A DNA stretch of 64,000 nucleotides from Sclerotinia nivalis (lineage: Eukaryota; Ascomycota; Leotiomycetes; Helotiales; Sclerotiniaceae), in assembly GCA_029531795.1 (NCBI GenBank), contig JAPEIS010000002.1, positions 1,674,001-1,738,000 of the forward strand. Direction: 5' to 3'. The notes beneath the pieces are model-generated. The model ran no database searches and was not told the origin of the DNA. It saw nothing but the letters and a program-made list of their open reading frames with translations. Numbering within the stretch: the stretch's first letter is position 1; each line of letters begins with the position of its first letter. Made by a program: the position numbers and the translations under genes. Below, one piece after another: positions 56,996 through 64,000 of this stretch.

Positions 56996-59900
56996 AAATG
57001 GCCGACTTTTTCGAGTATATGGTATGGTCCGGCTATTTACAGATCGAGCTTGTAGCTAGATCTTTCTATAATGAAGTTTTTAGTAGTTATATACACTTTG
57101 TCTTTTATTTGGAAGTCGATAGGTTATTGATAGTGATTGATATCTTTCATCTTTTTTTGTTGAGCTTTAGAAAAGATATCCTTAGTTATCTTTCAAGCTT
57201 TATATATATATTTGGAGAAAGCTTGTATATCAGTATAGTTCAACTTTTCTGTAATTGTATAAGGGGTGTTAAAAGAAAATCTATTCCAATCGAAGGAAGT
57301 AATTGAAGAATATCTGTTTTGAAGTTCAAAAAGAGATATTCCTAAGCTTTCGTAAGGTATAATGAATTGTATATAATCTATTATATATAAGAGTTCCGAT
57401 CAATTGTTTTGATAGTAATTGATATAAGATCGGAATCGTTGATCCAAATATTGATTTATGATTTCGGTTTGTTCATCTGTTTGAGGATGATAGGTTGTGG
57501 ACAGTTTTAATTTGATGTTTAGGATTTGTATGAATTCGTTTCAGAAGCTGGAAATGAATTGCAGATCTTTATCGGATGTAATAGTAATTAGGGCGTTTTT
57601 CCAATAATAGATATGGTTTAGGTATAATAAAGTCATTTCCCGGGTAGTTGTAGTGTGATAGTAAGGGATATATATTGATTGTTTTGATAATCTATTGATA
57701 ATTACAAAAACGTTATTGTATCTGTGTTTATCTTTCGGAAATGATTTGAAGTTTATTGATATATCTATCTATAATCGGATAGAAATAGGTAAAGGATGCA
57801 AAAAACTAGACATTCGATTTTTCGAGATATGATAATTGTGGTAAGTGGTACAATTGTTAATGTACTAATCGATATAATCGACTATTCCTTTTCAAAAATA
57901 CTGCTTTTTTACGATCAATTTCGTTTTGGTTTTATTAGAATGAACTGAAGAGATTTGAGTATGGACTTCCTCTATAAAACTAGTACAGAAACCATCCACA
58001 TCGGGTATAACTAATCGATCTTTGTAAAGTAATAAACCATTATGTATAGAATATCCTTTTTTCAGTTTAATAGTTAAATCGCGTTTTAGTTATACAAAAG
58101 GATGTGTATAATTGGTTTGTAGGATATAGTTTACGAGATCAAGTTCTTTTGTTTCAATAGTTAGGATCGCAATTATCTCCTTTTTTTATATTGAATTCGT
58201 TCAATATTCTTTTGTTAAGAACTTCTGATAGGAGTAGGGTTTGAATACGATATTCAGAGTATATTGTTTTCTGTACTTTTATTTCTTGATTACAACGGTT
58301 AAGGGTATTTACTGTAGTATTATTGATTTTCGATCGATATAATATTTCGAACTAAAAGTTTGCCAAGGTTTCAGATCATTTTACTTATCGTTGATTTAAG
58401 GTTTTCTTGATTATGAAATATTCCAAAGTTTTATGGTCGGTGATGATTTTAATATAATAAGGGGAACCTGTGAATTCTATTCTTCAGGTTTTGAAGGTCT
58501 TGATAATAGCAAGTATTTCTTTATCGAATATGGTATAGTTCATTTTGGTTGGAAGTATGGTTTTGGTAAAGAAAGCGATAGGATATTATTGATTATCGTT
58601 GTGTAATTGAGAAAGCATTTCTCCGACAATATTGTTTGAAGTATCTGTCTCAATTATAGTTTGAAGATGTAATTGGTAATACTTCAATACAAGGGTCTGG
58701 AGTATAGTTTGTTTAAGGTGGTCGAAAATAATAGTGCAAATGTTGTCCTATATAAAGAGAGTTTCCTTTTTGATTAGATTAGTTAAAAGACGAATGATTT
58801 ATCCGAAGTCTTGTATAAAACGTTGGTAAAAGTTGTAAAACTTTAGAAAGGATTGTATTTCTTTAATGTTTGTAAGGGTTTTTTATTCTTTTATAACTTC
58901 GATTTTCTGTGGATCGATTTCTACTTCTTTTGTGGAGATAATGAAACCAAGGTATTTAATCTTTTTAATATTGAATTTATATTTATTGATATCGGTTTGT
59001 AGACCAGCTTTTCGGAGACGATCAAGGATCTGTAATATATGCAATTCGTGTTTTGATTTGTTTTCAGAGTAAATCAGAATATCGTTTAGGTAAGTTGTAT
59101 ATATTATATCCAAAAGATCGAAAAGAATATTATTTATATAATATTGATAAGTAGCAAAATTATTGGTTAATCCGAAGGATAAGACTTTATATTTATAAGT
59201 TCTGTATCGGGTTCGGAATATGATCAAATCTTCGGAATCAGGGTGTATACAAATTCGATAGAATGCTTGCCGGATATTCAGCTTCGTAAAGATTTTCGAT
59301 TTCGATATATATATTAGTGTTTCGTTGATTAAGAGTAAAGGGTATTTGTTTCTTTTGATAAATATATTAAAACATCGGAAATCGATACAGAAACGTAAGC
59401 CACCATTTAATTTGGAAATAAAGAGTACAAATATAGCAAAGGGAAAGGAATTAGTTTTAATAAAATCCTTTTTCAGATTATCTATTAGATATTCTTTTAC
59501 GATTAGTAATTCCTCCGAAGATATATTGTATATCGGGTTAATCCTGAGTTATACGTTGAATGGAATTTCGATTTTATAATCGTATATAGTGTATTGTGAC
59601 AATTTATCTAATTTCTTTTTGAAGAAAACTTTAAGGTATTTGTAGTAAACCTAAAGGACTCTTTGGATCAGTTTCTGAAGCTTTTCGTTGTTCGAATTTT
59701 GCATTTGATTTTCTAGTATTATATTGATTTCATAAATGCTAGTGGAAAAGATAGTGTTATTATAGTAACGATTATATATTTTGAAAACTTCAATAAAGAT
59801 TGTAATAATATTGATAACGATTTATAAAAGATAAATTGGTTGATAGTATTTGGAAAACGGTTTATTTAAGAGTATAGAATGATTAATTGGTTTAGTTCTT

Positions 59901-60529
59901 ACGAAAGGAAACAAATTCTCGGTTTTGGTTTTTGCAAAGAGAAGCAAATTTCGTTCAACAAATGAGTTTTTCTAGAATTCTTTTTCTATTTGTTGGAGGC
60001 TAGTATGTAAATCCTATTTGTGTTTAGTAGTGAATCTAATTAAAGGAAAAAAGGATTCTAGATAATCGATTTCGAAAAAGGCATTATATCGTTGTATATC
60101 TTCTTCAAATTCGGGGTTGGATAATGGTTTGGGGGTTGAAAGAGATTTTCTGAAGATGATTATATCTTTTGAAAAGTATAGAACTGATAGTAAATCTTTT
60201 GGTTATATTAATTGATGATTAAAGGATCTAGATATTATATTATAGATTTTGAATTATAGATCTTTAATAATGATATCTCTTTTTATATCAATTAATAAGA
60301 AAGGAACTTGAAGGAAGGTTCTATTATCCAATCAGAACGTCAAACGAATAGAATGAATGATAGTGGTGCTTTGTCGGTTATTGTATCCTTGAACAGGGAT
60401 AGGATTGTTCAAAGGAATGATAGAAACGTTAGTACGTTGAGAAAGTTGATATGCAAAATGAGTATTAATAAGCAAATAAGCAAGTGCATTGGTATCTGTC
60501 AATATGGAAGACCGAATTTGGAAACTATA
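56996..60529 (-). pseudogene. pol: Gypsy-A pol (PR-RT-RNase H-integrase), copy 2
   Basis: This is the minus strand, continuing from 51135 after the copia element. A protease active site remnant DTN (from DTG) lies near 60495. RT contains TYLNDILIYSENKSKHELHIL (58883-59227), where YLDD has become YLND, and the upstream YTIYD/EIP entry near 59580. RNase H is near 58430-58600. Integrase runs to about 57000. It is collinear with copy 1 but has fewer open stretches. The plus-strand open frames in this part (56998-57306, 59325-59579) are its antisense shadows. Confidence 0.75.
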
Positions 60530-61900
60530 AGTTAAAAGATGATAAAGGAGTAGAAAGCTGTTGTTATCTATGAGGCTTCGAAGATCAATATATTTGAGAT
60601 TATATTGATAATTTTGGGAGAAAACTTTCCTAAAGATTAATCCTTTTCCAATTTATATGAATCGGAATCAGAAAGTTTCGAAGGGGTTTTCTTATCTTTG
60701 GAGATTGTATCAATCTTATAAATACTAGAAGGACAAATATAATTCTTGATTCAATTAGGGGTTTTGTATTTGAAGCAAACGGAGGATAGGGCAGGAGAAT
60801 GAAACTTGAAATTCGGTATGAAGCTAAAGACAGCCGATTTTTCTTTTCCTATATGTTTTGGTTTGGTATTGTTATACAAGGGGGTAGAACTTTTAGCACG
60901 ATTATCCGGCAAAGAAGCTTTTCGATCAAGATTCCTAGCTATTGTAATATATTTCTGATTTACAATATATATCTTTGTGTTTACATTTGTTAGATGATTT
61001 ATGTAACCCTAGAAATCGGAATAAAGATCTATAGTGATTATTATCGCAGTTTTTAATGAGAAGAAAAACTTCGAAATGAGTTCTCTTCGAAAGGAGTCTT
61101 TTAATTGGTTGGTTTTTATTGCGAATTCCAAGAATTGTGTATAGAATTAATGGAAAGTTATAATTTCTATTTGTAAAAATCGGAATTCGTTTATAGCCAG
61201 TTTTTGTCGATTAGATATAAAGTAAATAGAGTCAAAATAATCCAAAATGCTTTGGTATGTAGCAAATTCTTTTCGGATTATTTTCGATTTCAAATACTAT
61301 TATATATTATCAGTAGTTTATTGAAAGATAATACAAACTTTTGTATCTTCGTTCAAATAATGATTTACATTATCCAAGAGTTTTCCTTTTACAAAAAGTC
61401 TTTATAATTCAAAAAAAGGATTGATTTCATTATTAAAAGGTTTAGGGTTTTTCATTTTTGTATTGAATCTTCTATAAAGAGATATTATAGATATTAATCT
61501 TCTTTTTATTATAGGATTTTCTTTACTAAGTATAACAATATCGAGATCTTCAGTTTATCGAGAATACTATTGTTGTATTCGAGAATAAAAGAAAGGTTTA
61601 TTGTTGTTTGCATTAGAGAATCTTTCTTGTAAAAAGCTAACTAGAGTGAAATGAATCTGATTCAATTGTTCTAATATAATTTGGTTTTGAATTCGGATTT
61701 CGTAGTTTTCTTTTTGTAGGCTTTGAAGATTTGTCGTTCCGGCTATAAAAGGAATTGGTTTTCTTCGAATTGGTGAATGCAAGGGTGGGCTTATAGTTGT
61801 CGTTTTGTCGATTTCTGTATCAAATCCAAGATCTTCCTTTTATCTAATTTGTTCGATTTGAGTTTGTAATTCCGTTGCAGCAAACTCAACAATAATGAGC
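60530..61900 (-). pseudogene. gag: Gypsy-A gag, copy 2
   Basis: The N-terminal segment (61782-61567 and the reading upstream of it) is Gln/Glu/Asn-rich and helical (SLQKENYEIRIQNQIILEQL), suggesting a coiled coil. A zinc knuckle VCFKYKTPN-IKNYICP lies near 60740-60790, with one Cys and the His mutated. The start codon is not recognisable. Gag ends just before the protease. This is the only complete gag of the family in the window. Confidence 0.6.
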
Positions 61901-62130
61901 AAAGGCGTGCGGGGTTTTCTCGAACGGGTAGATATAGTGGTGATACCGATGAAAATTCGGAAAGGTTAATCGGATATATGTAAAGAGTTCGCTAGTTCAG
62001 TGACCTCGATGGGTATAACTAGCTAGATATTCTGGCTTTCTCAGGGGATATTATGGCCTTCCCAGAGGATATTATGGCCTTCCCAAGGGATATTCTGTCC
62101 TTCTCAGGGGTGCTAATGAGTTTGTTATAA
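61901..62130 (-). other. 5' leader of Gypsy-A copy 2 with a 21-bp tandem repeat
   Basis: Four units of GGATATTATGGCCTTCCCAGA-like sequence follow one another at 62025-62108. The rest up to the LTR (62109-62130) should hold the primer-binding site, but RIP has blurred it. Confidence 0.65.
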
Positions 62131-62200
62131 TATAACGATGGTTTTAATTCAAGGTATGATAGAATGAATCAATTAATCTATACTAGAGAATAACAAACTA
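62131..62200 (-). repeat. 5' LTR of Gypsy-A copy 2, first 70 bases
   Basis: TATAACGATGGTTTTAATTC is the RIP form of TGTGACGATGGTCTTAATTC. Homology to LTR-A holds to AACTA (62196-62200), where the pogo element starts. The rest of the LTR must be beyond 64000. Confidence 0.82.
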
Positions 62201-64000
62201 TAAGTCCCCTACCCCACATTCCGGCCACCTCAAAAATATTATTATACGATTTTTAAACTTTAATAACTCAATAACTATTCAACTTCAATTAAATTACCTG
62301 TACCATCACTTTCTAAAATAATATTAGAATCATCTTCTTCAATTTCACGATCTCCAACCTCAATTTGAACATCCCTAATAATTCTAACCCCTGCAAACCT
62401 CGAATTCGGATTTGTTTTTACCATACATCTTTTTTTAGATATAACCAAATCTAATCTATATTCTAATTGTTTTATTCGATTCTCTACCTCTAAAAAAGCA
62501 TAATCTTTTATATCAAAACCTTTTGAGATCTTACGAAATAATAATCTTTGTATAGAAAAATCGATCTCTTTTTCTTGAATCATTATATAAACATATCTTC
62601 GAAGATTAAATACTTTTTGAAGAGTTTTCCATAGAATAAAAGATGATTCTATATTCCATTAAAACTCAGGATCATTATCTAAAAGAGAATTGGATTGTAT
62701 AACCTCTTGATTACTATTTTCAATCAAAAATCGATTAAAGAATGGTTTTGCCATATTTCTAGGCCAAAGATTATTAACTCTCCACCCAACTTTAATATTT
62801 CTTACTGTTAATGCCTCTATTCTTGCTATATAATAGTAAGAAAGAAATACACACTTTCCAATTGATATAGAATCTAATAAAAGATACAATTAGTTGAATA
62901 CATATCGATATACATTTTTGAGGGACAAAAAGATTAATAAATCGAATGATTGTAATACATATGACATATATAACAACAAGAATAAGAGATATATATTATT
63001 ATCAAAGCAAAGATTCATAAAGGGAATAGTTTCATGACTTCCGTATCCATCCAAAATGAATAATCTCGTTTTGTTAAAGAAGGAGGGAATTGTTAAAAGA
63101 ATAAAGACCTTTTCCAACCATTCCAAAGTAATTGCATCTATTATCCATCCATTTTCTGTAACAATAAAGTTCTATTCTTTATATAAAGTAAGATCTGTAA
63201 AGAACCATTATTGTTGAACGTTTTTTCCTTTGAAAATAACGAGTGGATTTAAGGCTTTGCCAATAACCGAAATGCATTCAATAAAAGATATCCAAATCCT
63301 CGAACCAAATTGTTTTTTTTTGAATAAATTTCTATTGTACACTTCCTACTACTAGCCCATTAAAGCCCTGACCTTCCATAATACCTGCCTCGTCCATATT
63401 CCATCTGTTTTCGGCCTTAATACCCTTGATTTCGGGAATATCAAAAAGACGAAACCATTTCTTAATAATATCAATATTAACACCTAAAACTCGTACAGAA
63501 TCAATCCTCCATTGCTTTTTCGTTCTAATAGTAGGATTCTTTTTCAAAAAATTGCACATCCATCGTTTTCCAAATGAAGGGTCCTCTCCTTTTATATAAA
63601 AGAGACGTTCCCCTATTTCTCGTATTTGACAATGAATTAGACTACTACTAAAAGCTTCTTGTACTAATATCCAATCGACCAATCAATTCTCCTAAATCGA
63701 AGCTATCTTTTGCTAACTTTGGGCACTTTTTTGATGGGATAAATAACCTTCAATTCGATCTTGAAGTATAGTACATGGAACACCATATTCCAAGGAAGCC
63801 TTTCGTATTGTAAGCCCATTTGCGATCGCTCCCAATGCCATTGCAATATCATCTTCGGTATATAATCTCTTTATAATGTAATTAAAATAATATCAAAATT
63901 TCAAATCAATTGATTCAATGGTTGTTGAGTTATTAAAGTTTAAAAATTAAATATTATTATAGCGGTATGATTTTTGATGTGGCCGGAATGGGGGGGTGGC
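62201..64000 (-). mobile_element. Pogo/Fot-type DNA transposon (Tc1/mariner superfamily), nearly complete
   Basis: The left end (TAAGTCCCCTACCCC...) and the window end form long imperfect terminal inverted repeats: CATTCCGGCCAC and TTTTTAAACTTTAATAACTCA occur in both, inverted (62216-62279 and 63917-63995), with a gap of about 11 bases in the left one. The last few bases and the right TA are outside the window. It inserts at a TA in the Gypsy-A LTR. Confidence 0.85.
62275..63877 (-). pseudogene. Pogo-type transposase (psq/CENP-B HTH and DDE domain)
   Basis: The minus-strand N-terminus reads YTEDDIAMALGAIANG and RKASLEYGVPCTILQDRI (63770-63865), a psq-type helix-turn-helix. The CENP-B-like part follows, with LVDWILVQ and PSFGKRWMCNFLKKNP (63530-63682). 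The DDE domain has NMDEAGIMEGQG (near 63390), ILDGYGSHETI (near 63050) and VLQSFDLLIFLSLK (near 62940, from LQPLDxxxF). A Glu/Asp-rich tail ends at 62275. Several stops interrupt it, including three between the two HTH parts. It would bind the terminal repeats and cut at TA sites. Confidence 0.82.

Larger units (their letters stand above)
31021..64000 (-). mobile_element. Gypsy-A copy 2 with nested insertions (right end beyond window)
   Basis: Its own parts are the 3' LTR (31021-31248 plus 49324-49350), the extra ORF, pol, gag, 5' leader and the start of the 5' LTR (62131-62200). Insertions inside it are LTR-E with the LINE-B array, the copia element and the pogo element. Without them the element would be about 7.4 kb. 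It interrupts Gypsy-C; GTTGA (31016-31020) is the expected left target duplication, with its partner outside the window. Confidence 0.85.

Noticed and set aside
56998..57306. Plus-strand open frame of 102 codons as a separate gene
   Set aside because: It is the antisense of the Gypsy-A integrase; the same antisense frame appears in copy 1 near 7642-7878.
4465..64000. Mitochondrial or bacterial origin because of very high A+T
   Set aside because: Homology to chromoviruses, Tad-like LINEs, copia and pogo and the transition-only divergence point to RIP-mutated nuclear DNA.
1..64000. CRISPR array, tRNA or rRNA genes
   Set aside because: I saw no regularly spaced identical repeats with unique spacers and no cloverleaf or rRNA-like sequence.

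Overview
The window looks like a chromosome segment of a filamentous ascomycete (Pezizomycotina). It begins with the 3' end of a normal-composition gene for a GPI-anchored Ser/Thr-rich wall protein (1-435). About 4 kb of non-coding host DNA follows. From about 4465 to the right edge everything is retrotransposon or transposon sequence. It is extremely AT-rich, and its copies differ almost only by C-to-T and G-to-A transitions, which is the mark of repeat-induced point mutation (RIP). A helotialean (Leotiomycetes) origin is a guess only.

The mobile part is one nested structure that never returns to host DNA inside the window. Reading inwards: LINE-A copy 0 (from 4465) is cut at 5498 by the Ty3/gypsy chromovirus Gypsy-A copy 1. 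That is cut at about 11396 by LINE-A copy 2. That is cut at 13817 by Gypsy-B (closed again at 25580, target duplication GTATC) and at 27913 by Gypsy-C. Gypsy-C is cut at 31021 by Gypsy-A copy 2, which runs past the window end. The left LTR of Gypsy-A copy 2 is split by LTR-E (31249-49318, duplication TTAAG), and LTR-E is split by a head-to-tail array of three 5.85-kb LINE-B copies. Side insertions are LINE-A copy 1 in the right LTR of Gypsy-B, two nearly identical solo LTRs (LTR-D) in the chromodomains of Gypsy-B and Gypsy-C, a Ty1/copia element (51141-56990, duplication GATAC) in Gypsy-A copy 2, and a pogo/Fot-type DNA transposon (62201 to the end) in its right LTR. That is about fifteen insertions, nested up to seven deep.

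All element genes are pseudogenes with many stop codons, but their domain order is still readable. The LINEs are Tad-like: a gag-like ORF1 with zinc knuckles, then ORF2 with AP-endonuclease, RT, RNase H and a C-terminal zinc motif. The gypsy elements carry gag, PR, RT, RNase H, IN and a chromodomain. The copia element has one gag-pol frame. The pogo element has a CENP-B-like/DDE transposase.

The most interesting observations are: the seven-level nest, with a predictable order of missing right halves; the triple LINE-B array sharing one 13-bp boundary sequence; 5' hairpins of both LINE families that keep pairing by compensatory changes between copies; a folded 3' end in LINE-B; an extra ORF of about 380 codons downstream of pol in Gypsy-A, in the same frame in both copies; paired solo-LTR insertions into two different chromodomains; and two mutually exclusive perfect inverted repeats in the host DNA at 3146-3203.
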